In this document: one piece after another, positions 25,972 to 34,771 of the stretch
Numbering within the stretch: position 1 is the stretch's first letter
How the letters are laid out: each line of letters begins with the position of its first letter
DNA from: Microbulbifer elongatus
GTDB lineage: Bacteria > Pseudomonadota > Gammaproteobacteria > Pseudomonadales > Cellvibrionaceae
Assembly: GCF_021165935.1 (NCBI RefSeq)
Contig: NZ_CP088953.1
Coordinates: forward strand, 2,713,501 to 2,777,500
DNA: 64,000 nt
Direction of reading: 5' to 3'
Notes under the pieces: generated by a model
Told to the model about the DNA's origin: nothing
Database searches by the model: none
What the model saw: only the letters and a program-made list of their open reading frames with translations
Made by a program: the position numbers and the translations under genes

Positions 25972-27449
25972 TGGCGGAAGTGGTACTCAAGCGCCTGCCA
26001 TACGCGTTCGCCAAGCGGCATCAGGTGCTGCTGGCGGAGGTTGAGGGCACCCCGGTGTGTCAATATGTGGCGCCACTGAATCCCTCGGTGCTGGCGGAAG
26101 TTCAGCGTCTGTGTGAGGTGCCGCTGGGGGTAGCTCCGGTGGACCGGGAAACCTTTCAGGAATCCCTGCAACGGGAGTATGAAAACCGCGAAGGGGGCAA
26201 CCTTTCCGATGTCGAAGGCCTGGGTGATGACCTGGACCTGGCCGCGGTCGCCGATTCCCTGCCCGAGACCGAAGACCTGCTGGAGCAGGAAGACGATGCG
26301 CCCATCGTCAAACTGATCAATGCCATTTTTGCCGAGTCCCTCAAACAGGGGGCCTCGGATATTCATATCGAAACCTTTGAAAAACGCCTGGTGGTGCGCT
26401 TCAGAGTAGACGGTGTGTTGCGCGAAGTACTGCAACCGCGTCGCGCCCTGGCGCCACTGCTGGTGTCGCGGATCAAGGTAATGGCGAAGCTGGATATCGC
26501 CGAGAAGCGTGTTCCTCAGGACGGCCGGATTTCCCTGTTGATGGGCGGCCGGGAAGTGGACGTGCGTGTATCCACCATGCCTTCCTCTGCCGGTGAGCGG
26601 GTGGTGATGCGTCTGCTGGACAAGCAGGCGGGCAAGATGGATATGCGTCAGCTGGGCATGGCCGAGCGCGACCTGAAGGTTATCACCGAGCTGTTGAGTC
26701 GGCCTCACGGCATTCTGCTCGTTACCGGCCCAACGGGTTCCGGTAAAACCACCACACTGTACGCGGGTCTCGCCAGCATCAACAACCGGGAAAAGAATAT
26801 TCTCACCGTGGAAGACCCGGTGGAATACAACCTGGAAGGGGTTGGCCAGACCCAGGTCAACACTAAGGCGGATATGACGTTCGCCCGCGGCCTGCGCGCT
26901 ATTTTGCGCCAGGACCCGGATGTGGTGATGGTGGGTGAGATCCGCGACCTGGAAACCATGCAGATCGCCATTCAGGCCAGTTTGACCGGCCACTTGGTGC
27001 TCTCCACCCTGCACACCAACACCGCGTTGGGTGCGGTGACCCGTCTGGTGGATATGGGGATCGAACCGTTTTTGCTGTCGTCCAGTATTATTGGTGTGCT
27101 GGCCCAGCGCCTGGTAAGGGTTCTGTGCCCGGATTGCCGCCAGCCCCATCAGGCCGACGCGTTCGAGCTGAGAATGCTCGGCTTTGCGGAAGATGCAGAG
27201 GCCACCATTTATCGTCCCGGCGGCTGTGAAAAATGCAACCACAGTGGTTATCTTGGGCGCGTCGGTATCTATGAGCTGGTACCGGTCAACGAGCGTCTGC
27301 GGCAGATGATTCACGACCGGGATTCGGAAAGTGCGCTGGTAGCCGAGGCGCGAAAACTCGGCCCCAGTATTCGCGACGACGGCATGGCCAAAGTTCTGGC
27401 TGGAACCACTTCACTGGAAGAAGTGTTGCGGGTAACCCAGGAGTCCTGA
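25971..27449 (+). CDS. gspE: Type II secretion ATPase GspE
   Basis: Cytoplasmic hexameric ATPase that drives pseudopilus assembly, 492 residues. N1E/N2E domains precede the core, which shows [20 protein letters not shown], Walker A ([13 protein letters not shown]), the Asp box ([11 protein letters not shown]), Walker B ([15 protein letters not shown]) and the His box ([10 protein letters not shown]). A tetracysteine zinc motif follows (CPDCRQPH ... CEKCNHSGY). The ATG at 25971 overlaps the gspD stop by one base. Confidence 0.97.
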   Translation: MAEVVLKRLPYAFAKRHQVLLAEVEGTPVCQYVAPLNPSVLAEVQRLCEVPLGVAPVDRETFQESLQREYENREGGNLSDVEGLGDDLDLAAVADSLPETEDLLEQEDDAPIVKLINAIFAESLKQGASDIHIETFEKRLVVRFRVDGVLREVLQPRRALAPLLVSRIKVMAKLDIAEKRVPQDGRISLLMGGREVDVRVSTMPSSAGERVVMRLLDKQAGKMDMRQLGMAERDLKVITELLSRPHGILLVTGPTGSGKTTTLYAGLASINNREKNILTVEDPVEYNLEGVGQTQVNTKADMTFARGLRAILRQDPDVVMVGEIRDLETMQIAIQASLTGHLVLSTLHTNTALGAVTRLVDMGIEPFLLSSSIIGVLAQRLVRVLCPDCRQPHQADAFELRMLGFAEDAEATIYRPGGCEKCNHSGYLGRVGIYELVPVNERLRQMIHDRDSESALVAEARKLGPSIRDDGMAKVLAGTTSLEEVLRVTQES

Positions 27450-27450
27450 T

Positions 27451-28668
27451 ATGGGGGCATTTGAGTACACGGCGCTCAACAGCGGTGGCCGCAAAAGCCG
27501 CGGTACCCTGGAAGCGGATAGCGCAAAAGCCGCGCGTCAGCAGTTGCGCGCGAAAGGTCTGGTTCCGCTCGAGGTGACCGCTGCGGGGGACTCCTCGCCG
27601 CAATCAGCGGGTAGCTTCCTGAGTGGTAGTCCCGGGCTTGGCATCAAGCCGCTGGCACTGCTTACCCGGCAGATTGCCACCCTGCTGCGCGCCGGTATTC
27701 CCCTGGAAGAGACCCTCAGCGCGATTGCCAACCAGACCCGCAATCAGAAGGTGCGCCGTATCGTACTGGCCATTCGCGCCAAGGTGCTGGAGGGGCACAG
27801 TCTTGCCCAGGCGCTGGGGAGCTTTCCCCGCGCGTTTCCCAAGCTCTATCGGGCCACGGTGGAGGCCGGTGAGCATTCCGGCCATCTGGATGATGTGCTG
27901 GAGCGGCTGGCGGATTACACCGAGAGTCAGCAGCAGTTTCGCCAGAAAGTTCAGCTGGCTCTCATATACCCCATCGTACTGGTCGTTATCTGCGTCCTCG
28001 TAGTGACCGGCCTGATGGTGTACGTGGTTCCCGATGTGATCGAGGTATTCACCGGCACCGGTCAGCAGTTGCCACTGGCCACGCGGATACTGGTCTCGTT
28101 CAGTGATTTTATTTCTGCGTGGGGCTGGATTATCCCTCCGGTTATTGTGCTGCTGGTGGTGGGTTGGCTGCTGCTCCTGCGTCAGCCCAAATTCCGTTAT
28201 CGCTTTCACCATCGACTACTGGAAATGCCGGTGATTGGCTGGCTGGTGCGCGGTGGTCAGAGCGCCCGCTATGTGGGTACTCTGGCGATCCTGACCGGCA
28301 GTAGTGTGCCACTGGTGCAGGCCATGGGGATTGCCAGCGGCGTGATGGGGAATGACTACCTGAAGGAAAGGTTGCAGACCGCACAGAAGTTTGTTCGCGA
28401 AGGCGGCAGCCTGCGGCGGGCGCTGGAAGACGTGGAGTACTTCCCGCCGATGATGACTTATATGATTGCCAGTGGCGAATCCTCCGGCACGCTCGATGAG
28501 ATGCTGGAGCGTGCCGCGGAAAACCAGGAGCGGGATCTGCAGGGTGCGGTTACGGCATTTGTGAGCCTGTTTGAACCGCTGATGCTGCTGGTAATGGCGG
28601 GGATCGTTTTATTTATCGTAATGGCAATCATGATGCCGATCATGAACATGAACCAGTTGGTGGTCTGA
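27451..28668 (+). CDS. gspF: Type II secretion inner membrane platform protein GspF
   Basis: A 405-residue polytopic protein with two GspF domains (about 70-190 and 275-395) and membrane helices near 170-190 (IYPIVLVVICVLVVTGLMV), 220-240 and 370-395. Family motifs include LLTRQIATLLRAGIPLEETL and, in the second domain, RYVGTLAILTGSSVPLVQAM. It starts one base after gspE and forms the platform that couples GspE to pseudopilin extrusion. Confidence 0.96.
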   Translation: MGAFEYTALNSGGRKSRGTLEADSAKAARQQLRAKGLVPLEVTAAGDSSPQSAGSFLSGSPGLGIKPLALLTRQIATLLRAGIPLEETLSAIANQTRNQKVRRIVLAIRAKVLEGHSLAQALGSFPRAFPKLYRATVEAGEHSGHLDDVLERLADYTESQQQFRQKVQLALIYPIVLVVICVLVVTGLMVYVVPDVIEVFTGTGQQLPLATRILVSFSDFISAWGWIIPPVIVLLVVGWLLLLRQPKFRYRFHHRLLEMPVIGWLVRGGQSARYVGTLAILTGSSVPLVQAMGIASGVMGNDYLKERLQTAQKFVREGGSLRRALEDVEYFPPMMTYMIASGESSGTLDEMLERAAENQERDLQGAVTAFVSLFEPLMLLVMAGIVLFIVMAIMMPIMNMNQLVV

Positions 28669-28725
28669 TTCGCTCCGTGAGTGGACGCAGCCGGGCCGAC
28701 CGTTTTTGAGCACGCGAGGTGAGAA

Positions 28726-29154
28726 ATGAAAAATTTGCGTAAGAGCCAGGGCTTTACCCTGATTGAGATCATGGTGGTGATCGTGATTCTGGGCGTTCTG
28801 GGTGCACTGGTCGTGCCCAATATCATGGGGCGCACCGGGGAGGCCCGGATTAAAGCGGCAACGGTCGATCTTCGTGCGATCTCGTCACAGCTGGACCTGT
28901 ACCGCATGGACAACTTTGTGTATCCGAGCTCGGATCAGGGCCTGGAAGCGCTGGTTACCAAGCCGTCCGGTTTCCCGGAGGCAAAAAACTGGGCTGAACC
29001 TTACCTGAAGCGCGTGCCTAAAGATCCCTGGGGCAATGAATATCAGTACATCAGCCCCGGCAGCAGCGGCCCGTACGATCTGTTCAGCCTGGGTGCCGAC
29101 GGCAAGCCCGGCGGTGAAGGTGAGGCGGCGGACCTGTTTGCTTCCGAGCTGTAA
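28726..29154 (+). CDS. gspG: Major pseudopilin GspG
   Basis: Main subunit of the T2SS pseudopilus, 142 residues. The type IV prepilin leader is clear, cleaved after Gly: QG|FTLIEIMVVIVILG, with Glu at +5. The calcium-binding C-terminal part has WGNEYQYISPG and YDLFSLGADGKPGGEGEAAD. Shine-Dalgarno GAGGTGAG precedes the ATG. The 57-base gap to gspF is the largest between gspE and gspM. Confidence 0.97.
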   Translation: MKNLRKSQGFTLIEIMVVIVILGVLGALVVPNIMGRTGEARIKAATVDLRAISSQLDLYRMDNFVYPSSDQGLEALVTKPSGFPEAKNWAEPYLKRVPKDPWGNEYQYISPGSSGPYDLFSLGADGKPGGEGEAADLFASEL

Positions 29155-29174
29155 GCCCGGAGCCTGATTCTGTT

Positions 29175-29780
29175 ATGCGTATCCTGTCCCGCCGCCAACG
29201 GGGATTTACCCTGATTGAATTGCTGGTGGTGATTTTCATAATCGCTACCCTGGCGGGCATGGCGACGCTTTCACTTCGCGGGACCGACAGCCGCAACTGG
29301 ACCGGTGAGGTTCAGCGGCTCGCGAATCTGTTGCAGCTGGTGGCAGACCGCGCGCTGATCGACAAGTCGCACTACGGTGTCGTCTTTGAAGAAGACCGCT
29401 ATGAGGTTGTCCGCTACGACTCCTCAGCCCTGAGGTGGCAGGAAATCGATGTCTCAGGCTCGGCCATCTCCTCCCGTGCCGGCCGCTTTATGTCCCACGA
29501 GCTGCCGTCAAATATGCGTCTGGAAGTCCTCTCGCAGACCGAGCTCCCGGGGGCGGATGGCAACAGTTCCAGTTTCACGCCCAGCGGTCGCAGCGATCGC
29601 GACAAAGACGACGAAGAGAAAGAGATCAAACCGCAGTTTGCGGCACTGTCCAGTGGTGAGGTGCTGCCGGTGGAGGTGGCGTTTTTCCTCACGCGGGATG
29701 GCGATGTAGCCCGTGGCGCGGTTATATCCTACAGCAGTCTGTACGGTATGCAGCTGGAGTGGCAGGTCGATGACTACTGA
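29175..29780 (+). CDS. gspH: Minor pseudopilin GspH
   Basis: 201 residues with prepilin leader RG|FTLIELLVVIFIIATLAG. The globular part is interrupted near residues 125-155 by a charged, probably disordered stretch (GRSDRDKDDEEKEIKP). GspH helps prime the pseudopilus tip. Its last 11 bases overlap gspI. Confidence 0.9.
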   Translation: MRILSRRQRGFTLIELLVVIFIIATLAGMATLSLRGTDSRNWTGEVQRLANLLQLVADRALIDKSHYGVVFEEDRYEVVRYDSSALRWQEIDVSGSAISSRAGRFMSHELPSNMRLEVLSQTELPGADGNSSSFTPSGRSDRDKDDEEKEIKPQFAALSSGEVLPVEVAFFLTRDGDVARGAVISYSSLYGMQLEWQVDDY

Positions 29781-30159
29781 ATCCCGACAGCTGCGCAGCC
29801 GGATTCAATCCGCCGGGGGGTTCACCCTGGTTGAGGTGCTGGTTGCTCTGGTGATCTTTGGGGTCATCGCCGCGAGCGTGCTCAAAACCATGCAGGATAG
29901 CGTGCGTCAGCAGGCTGCGCTGGAGGAGCGCCTTACCGCCAATCTGGTGGCGCAACAGGCGTTGGCAGAAATCCGCCTGCGTACCGACTGGCCCCCACTG
30001 GGCAAGAAAACCGAGCGCGTGCTGTTGGCAGAGCGCGAGTGGGAGGTGACCGCAGAGGTTAAATCCACCAGTGAACCGCGTATGCGTCACATCATTGTGC
30101 AGGTGGGTTGGCCGGACAAGTCACCACTGCTGACGATTGATTCCTGGGTGGCCGAATAA
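29770..30159 (+). CDS. gspI: Minor pseudopilin GspI
   Basis: 129 residues with leader GG|FTLVEVLVALVIFGVIAAS and the GspI-type body (QQAALEERLTANLVAQQALA, AEREWEVTAEVKST). GspI forms the tip complex with J and K. The ATG at 29770 gives an 11-base overlap with gspH; the in-frame upstream start at 29713 lies deep inside gspH and is rejected. Confidence 0.93.
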   Translation: MTTESRQLRSRIQSAGGFTLVEVLVALVIFGVIAASVLKTMQDSVRQQAALEERLTANLVAQQALAEIRLRTDWPPLGKKTERVLLAEREWEVTAEVKSTSEPRMRHIIVQVGWPDKSPLLTIDSWVAE

Positions 30160-30160
30160 C

Positions 30161-30964
30161 ATGCGTGTGCCCCGTTCCCTCCCTCGGCCAATTCCTGCCC
30201 AGTCAGGCTTTACCCTGATTGAGGTCACCGTCGTGCTGGTGATCGTATCCATCATCGGCATTGGCTCCTACTCCCTGCTGGAAACGTTTTTTTCCACCGA
30301 CCGTGCCTTGAACGCGCGCGCCGACGAAATGCGGCGTTTGTCCATGGCCATGTACCGGTTGGATGATGATTTGCGGCAATTTACCGCGCGCCCGGTTAAA
30401 AATGGCTACAGCGGCTACGAGCCGGCTTTCTTGGGGCTGAGTAACGAGTTTGAATTTACCCGATTGGGGGCCGCCAACCTGACCGGTGACCCCCGCGGGA
30501 ACCTGCAGAGACTTCACTACGGTATCGGCTATGCGGAGGAGGACGACGAGCGGTACGCAGCCCCGGACGACGATACCGCGCTGCTGCTGCGCAGCCGTTG
30601 GCGCATTCTCGACCGCGGCCCCGATTCGCAGCCGGTGGCTGAGCCAGTACTGGATGGGGTGATCGAACTGAACGTGCGGTATTTCGACCGCGATACCCAG
30701 ACCTGGCTCGCTCAGTGGCCTCCGGCCTCCTCGGCAACCACCCCCGGTGCCGTGGATCTGCGCTTGCCCCAGGCCATCGAGGTGACATTATTGACTCGAA
30801 CCGGTGGTGAAATGCGCCGTCTGTTTTCGCTGCCGGCGTATGCTGTGGCTACCAGTAGCGGGGGTAGCGGTGGCAGCTCCAGTGGCGGTGACGATGACGG
30901 TGGATCCAGCAGCAGTGGCGGGGATGATGACCGCGGTGGAAGTGATGACGAGGAGCGCCAGTAA
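30161..30964 (+). CDS. gspJ: Minor pseudopilin GspJ with acidic Ser/Gly/Asp tail
   Basis: 267 residues. Leader SG|FTLIEVTVVLVIVSIIGIG and a GspJ body (MAMYRLDDDLRQFTARPV, GVIELNVRYFDRDTQTWLAQ) are typical. Unusually, the last ~38 residues are a low-complexity tail of Ser, Gly and Asp (SSGGSGGSSSGGDDDGG followed by a second SSSSGGDDD block). GspJ proteins are normally near 200 residues. Starts one base after gspI; shares one base with gspK. Confidence 0.92.
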   Translation: MRVPRSLPRPIPAQSGFTLIEVTVVLVIVSIIGIGSYSLLETFFSTDRALNARADEMRRLSMAMYRLDDDLRQFTARPVKNGYSGYEPAFLGLSNEFEFTRLGAANLTGDPRGNLQRLHYGIGYAEEDDERYAAPDDDTALLLRSRWRILDRGPDSQPVAEPVLDGVIELNVRYFDRDTQTWLAQWPPASSATTPGAVDLRLPQAIEVTLLTRTGGEMRRLFSLPAYAVATSSGGSGGSSSGGDDDGGSSSSGGDDDRGGSDDEERQ

Positions 30965-32013
30965 TGACCTCTGCAAGTTGTCACGGTATTAATCGCGCCG
31001 GTGCCGGTGGACTGCTGCGCAACCAGCGGGGTGTGGCGCTGATTACTGTCTTGCTGGTAATGGTAATTGCAGTGGCGGCAGTGACCCATGCGGTGACACG
31101 CAACCGCCTGGCCATTTCCCGTACCAGTGCAATTCTCGCCAATACCCAACTCGCGGAATTTGTGCACGGGGCGGAGGCCTGGGCGACAGTAACGCTCGAA
31201 AAAGACTTTGAAGAAGACCGTGAAGCCGGTAGCGCTAGTGACAATCTACATGAACTCTGGGCTCAGCATCAGACAGAGTTCAATCCGGGTAATGGGAAAA
31301 TACGTATATTAATCAAGGACTTGCAGGGCTGTTTTAATGTAAATAATTTAACGGTTCCTGGAGGTTCCAGCGGCGCGGACTCCGGCGGAAGTGGTACCGC
31401 TGGCAGTGGTCCCGGGCCTGTTCTGCGCCGTCTGGTGAGTAACCTGGGTGGGCCGGCGGATATGGCACTGGGTATCGAGGATTGGCTCGACCCCGGTGAT
31501 ACCCCGCTCGCGTCCGGGGGAGAAGACACCGGTTATCTCGGATTGGAACTGGCCTATCGCACTCCAGATACCCTGATTACCGATGTGTCTGAATTGCGCG
31601 CGGTGCAGGGAATGGACCCGGAAATCTGGCGTCAGCTCGAGCCTGAACTCTGCGCACTACCGGAGGCGGGTACTCCGGTGAATGTGAATACCGCATCGGA
31701 GGGACTGTTATCGGCGATGTTCCCATCGGCCAATATCGCGAGTCTGATTACGCAGCGGGAATCCGGTGTAGCGTTTACCCAGATGTCTGATCTCTCCCCG
31801 TTCAACATTTCCGGCGGGGGCGATCTGGATTTCAACAGCGCGTATTATGTGGCGCACATTGCAGTACAGCTGGGCCTGGAGGCGGGTACTGAACACCGGC
31901 AGTATTGGGAGTCGATTCTGAAACTCGACACCACCACCGGGAAAATAAAAGTGATTCAGCGTCAGCGGCGCGAGTTCTCCGGGCAGTTTTTGCAGGAATT
32001 ATTGGGGGTCTAA
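30964..32013 (+). CDS. gspK: Minor pseudopilin GspK
   Basis: 349 residues; caps the pseudopilus tip. Leader RG|VALITVLLVMVIAVAAV, lacking the +5 Glu as usual for GspK. The body shows LIKDLQGCFNVNNL, DMALGIEDWLDPGDTP, YRTPDTLITDVSELRAVQGM and VNVNTASEGLLSAMFP. A Gly/Ser-rich insert (GGSSGADSGGSGTAGSGPGP) lies at ~residues 136-156. Expected to complex with GspI and GspJ. Confidence 0.95.
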   Translation: MTSASCHGINRAGAGGLLRNQRGVALITVLLVMVIAVAAVTHAVTRNRLAISRTSAILANTQLAEFVHGAEAWATVTLEKDFEEDREAGSASDNLHELWAQHQTEFNPGNGKIRILIKDLQGCFNVNNLTVPGGSSGADSGGSGTAGSGPGPVLRRLVSNLGGPADMALGIEDWLDPGDTPLASGGEDTGYLGLELAYRTPDTLITDVSELRAVQGMDPEIWRQLEPELCALPEAGTPVNVNTASEGLLSAMFPSANIASLITQRESGVAFTQMSDLSPFNISGGGDLDFNSAYYVAHIAVQLGLEAGTEHRQYWESILKLDTTTGKIKVIQRQRREFSGQFLQELLGV

Positions 32014-33357
32014 TTGAGCCAGGAAGTAAAACTATTGCGGCTGCGGGAGCCCGGCGCTGGTGCCCATAGCGGCAATCAGGAGCTGGGAGCCGGCGCTGTT
32101 GTGCTTGAGTACTGGCACCAGGCGCAGTGGAAACCGGTGGCCGTTGACGAAGATTTCGAGCAGGCGTTTGCCGACCCGTCGGGGTCAGAGGATGCCCAAC
32201 CACCTGTGGAAGAGGGTTCCGCGCCGGATCCTGGCATCGCGCTGACCTTTGAACCGGGAGAGCGTGGCGTAATCCTGATCCCGGGCACCTGGGTCTGGAA
32301 CGGCCTCGAATCGGTGCCCCGGGCAGCCCGGCGGCAGAGCCAGGCGGTGGGCTACATGGTGGAGGAGCAGCTGGCGGCAGATGTTGAAGAGCTCCATTTC
32401 GTCTGTGAACCGGTGCAGGGTGATCTGTGCAGTGTTATGGCGGTGGCCAGTCTGAAGCTGGCGATTCTCAAATCGCAGATTGAGCGGCTCGGATGGCCGG
32501 TTACCGTCGCCATCCCCGAATATCGCCTGCTGGCGGACACGGGATCCGAATCCGCGGTGTGGTTTGACGGCGAGCGTGCCCATTTCTGGCACACCGGTGG
32601 TCGCGGCCTCTCGGTCAACCGGACGCTGGCGGGGGTGATCGCCGAGAGCCTGTTTGCCGATGCGGCGGAGGCGGGCGAGGAGCCTGAGCAGGGCGAGCCG
32701 GCCGCGGGTGCGCCATTGCGGTTAATGGGCGATGCCACCGAGCTGGAGCGGGCTACGCTGGAACAGCTGGGTACCGTGCAGCCGGTTGACGGGACGCCAC
32801 AAGACCTGTTGCTTGGCGGTGTAGCACCCACGGTGTCAGGAAACCTGCTGACAGGCCCGTATCAGGTTGCTCTGCAATCCGCCGAAGGCCCCTGGTGGAA
32901 AAAGCCGGCGATTGCCGTCGTCGTGTGTTTTGTACTGCAGCTGGTCTTTTTTATCGGCGCGGGCACCTATTACAAAATCCAGGGGGCGAAGGCGGAAGCG
33001 GAGGCCAGGGATCTGTTCAGCGAGATCTTTCCGGGGGATTCTCCCAGCGCGGATCTGCGCCGGCAGATTACCGGTTATCTCAATCAGTCGAGCGGCAGTG
33101 GCGGAGAGTTCGCGGGACAACTTCAGCAGTTGAGCACTGTCTGGGGAGGTGCCAAAAATAGCGACCTGAAACTGCAGTCTCTGCGTTTCGACGGCAACCG
33201 CGGCGAGTTGGTATTACAGCTGCGCGCCGCCAACCTCGGTCAGCTGGATTCTGTGGTCAGTCGCTTGGGGCAGGGGCAGTACAAAGCCGAGCTGCTGGCC
33301 GCCAACGAGCTGGAAGAAGGGGTTTCCGGGCGGATCCGCCTGCGACAACCGCGATAA
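32014..33357 (+). CDS. gspL: Type II secretion assembly protein GspL
   Basis: 447 residues. The cytoplasmic actin-like domain (about 60-260; PRAARRQSQAVGYMVEEQLA) binds GspE. One membrane helix lies near 295-315 (IAVVVCFVLQLVFFIGAGTY), followed by a periplasmic ferredoxin-like domain. It starts with TTG directly after the gspK stop, which probably keeps its level lower than the pseudopilins. It works with GspM in the inner-membrane platform. Confidence 0.92.
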   Translation: MSQEVKLLRLREPGAGAHSGNQELGAGAVVLEYWHQAQWKPVAVDEDFEQAFADPSGSEDAQPPVEEGSAPDPGIALTFEPGERGVILIPGTWVWNGLESVPRAARRQSQAVGYMVEEQLAADVEELHFVCEPVQGDLCSVMAVASLKLAILKSQIERLGWPVTVAIPEYRLLADTGSESAVWFDGERAHFWHTGGRGLSVNRTLAGVIAESLFADAAEAGEEPEQGEPAAGAPLRLMGDATELERATLEQLGTVQPVDGTPQDLLLGGVAPTVSGNLLTGPYQVALQSAEGPWWKKPAIAVVVCFVLQLVFFIGAGTYYKIQGAKAEAEARDLFSEIFPGDSPSADLRRQITGYLNQSSGSGGEFAGQLQQLSTVWGGAKNSDLKLQSLRFDGNRGELVLQLRAANLGQLDSVVSRLGQGQYKAELLAANELEEGVSGRIRLRQPR

Positions 33358-33369
33358 CAAAGAGCAAAT

Positions 33370-33858
33370 ATGAAGCATACAATCGAACAGTGGCGGCAGA
33401 AGTGGCTCGCCTTGCCGCCCGGAGATCAGCGGGCACTGGGTATTCTTGGCTTGTTTCTGGGACTGATGATTATCGTATTCGGTCTCTTCAAGCCGGCGCA
33501 GTCATTCTTCGAGGGCGCCCGGACCGATGCGGAAAGTGCCCGGGAGCTGGTGCAGTGGATCGAGCGGCAGCGGCCCCAGCTGGAGCGGGTACAGCGCGCC
33601 AGTGGCGGGCAGTCCCAGGGCAAGGGCACTTTGCTGCAGCGGGTAACGGCAGCGGCAAATAATCATCAAGTCACGATCAAGCGCTTTGAGCCAGAAGGCG
33701 ACCGTCGTATTCGCCTGTGGGTGGATGAGGCGCGCTACCAGGATCTTCAGCCATGGCTGAACACCCTGTTGCAGCAGCGCTTTACCATTCGCTCGGTCAG
33801 CGTCGATGCCCTGGCTGAAGAGGGCATGGTGTCCGCCCGCCTTACTCTGGAGCGCTAG
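33370..33858 (+). CDS. gspM: Type II secretion protein GspM
   Basis: 162 residues: short cytoplasmic N-terminus, one membrane helix (ALGILGLFLGLMIIVFGLF) and a periplasmic domain that pairs with GspL (LLQRVTAAANNHQVTIKRFE). Follows gspL by 12 bases and closes the operon; gspN is absent and the prepilin peptidase must be elsewhere. A hairpin GGAGCGC/GCGCTCC straddles the stop codon but has no T tract. Confidence 0.92.
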   Translation: MKHTIEQWRQKWLALPPGDQRALGILGLFLGLMIIVFGLFKPAQSFFEGARTDAESARELVQWIERQRPQLERVQRASGGQSQGKGTLLQRVTAAANNHQVTIKRFEPEGDRRIRLWVDEARYQDLQPWLNTLLQQRFTIRSVSVDALAEEGMVSARLTLER

Positions 33859-34070
33859 GGCGCTCCCATATTTCCAATATCCAGCACATGTGTGCGAAAT
33901 TTGACGGATATTCCGATTTTTTCACATGATTGCCCGGGTATTTCCTGGCTAGCTTCGTCTGTGTCGAAGTGATAGGTGCCGGCGTAGGGTGCTTTTCCGC
34001 CGAATTCGTCCTCGGATGGCGCCATTTTCTCTCTATACTGATGGGTATTGAGAAGAAATAGGGGCCAAAC

Positions 34071-34340
34071 ATGTTGTTGAGAAACGCCGACGGCAATCAC
34101 CTGATTGATGTGGCCGATGTCGTCACCCTGACCAACCCATACGAATTGACCGTCGTCGGACGCTACCTGTGGGGGGAAGAAATTCAGGACCCGGAAGTAT
34201 TCGACAAAGAGCAGTTGCGCTTTCTTTCGGGGGAATCTTTGCCCCGTTGCTGGCAGGATAGTCGCTACCGGGATCGAGAAGTGCGTCGTGTGAAATGCGG
34301 CACTCGCGTTGATGATAGCGACTATTATCAGGGCGCCTGA
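34071..34340 (+). CDS. Small conserved-looking protein of unknown function
   Basis: An 89-residue soluble protein (starts MLLRNADGNHLIDVADVVTL). The ATG has a good AGGGG Shine-Dalgarno seven bases upstream, and coding composition looks real. It is rich in charged residues, with RYLWGEEIQDPEVFDKEQLR in the middle and an Arg/Asp-rich end. I do not recognise a family with confidence. It stands alone between the T2SS operon and the DUF2788 gene. Confidence 0.65.
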   Translation: MLLRNADGNHLIDVADVVTLTNPYELTVVGRYLWGEEIQDPEVFDKEQLRFLSGESLPRCWQDSRYRDREVRRVKCGTRVDDSDYYQGA

Positions 34341-34455
34341 GGTATAGCCTGTCCGCAAGGATGGATAGGGAATTCCCCGGGATCTGCCCGAAAGTTACAT
34401 GGTTAAGCGTAGCGACCTCCTATACAATACGCGCCAATTTTTCTCCGGTAACAGG

Positions 34456-34476
34456 CCGGGTTAAGTGGTAACCCGG
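34456..34476 (+). promoter_or_regulatory. Hairpin in the 5' leader of the DUF2788 gene
   Basis: CCGGGTTA/TAACCCGG perfect 8-bp stem with a 5-base loop, 33 bases before the start codon. No T tract follows, so it is more likely a leader structure than a terminator. Confidence 0.4.
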
Positions 34477-34508
34477 TCGAAGCCGGGAATGCGCGTGGAA
34501 GTGGTGTC

Positions 34509-34715
34509 ATGAGCTTTGAGCTGTTTGAAGAGTATTCCCTGATTGTCGGAATTGGGGGCCTGATCCTGTTTATGGTGTTTATCGTCTGGAATCTGGCCAA
34601 AGAGTCCAAGGCGGGTCGCTTTGGCACCTTTATTCTCTTCATTGCCCTTGGTCTAGGCTTGCTGGGCTTCCTCGTAAAAACCGTACTGGTTGAAGTCATG
34701 GGCCTCGGCCAGTAA
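34509..34715 (+). CDS. DUF2788 small membrane protein
   Basis: 68 residues with two membrane helices (SLIVGIGGLILFMVFIVWNL and TFILFIALGLGLLGFLVKTV) joined by a positively charged loop (AKESKAGRFG), matching the DUF2788 family. Role unknown. It is followed after 56 bases by the hybrid kinase-like gene on the same strand. Confidence 0.85.
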   Translation: MSFELFEEYSLIVGIGGLILFMVFIVWNLAKESKAGRFGTFILFIALGLGLLGFLVKTVLVEVMGLGQ

Positions 34716-34771
34716 CAGGCCATTGCAACGCCCGACATTTCCGTCACAGGGAGCGTTCGCCGGAAATCGCT

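Noticed and set aside
33855..34358. A 167-residue minus-strand frame opposite the 89-residue gene
   Set aside because: The plus-strand gene has a clear Shine-Dalgarno and better coding pattern; the minus frame is its shadow.
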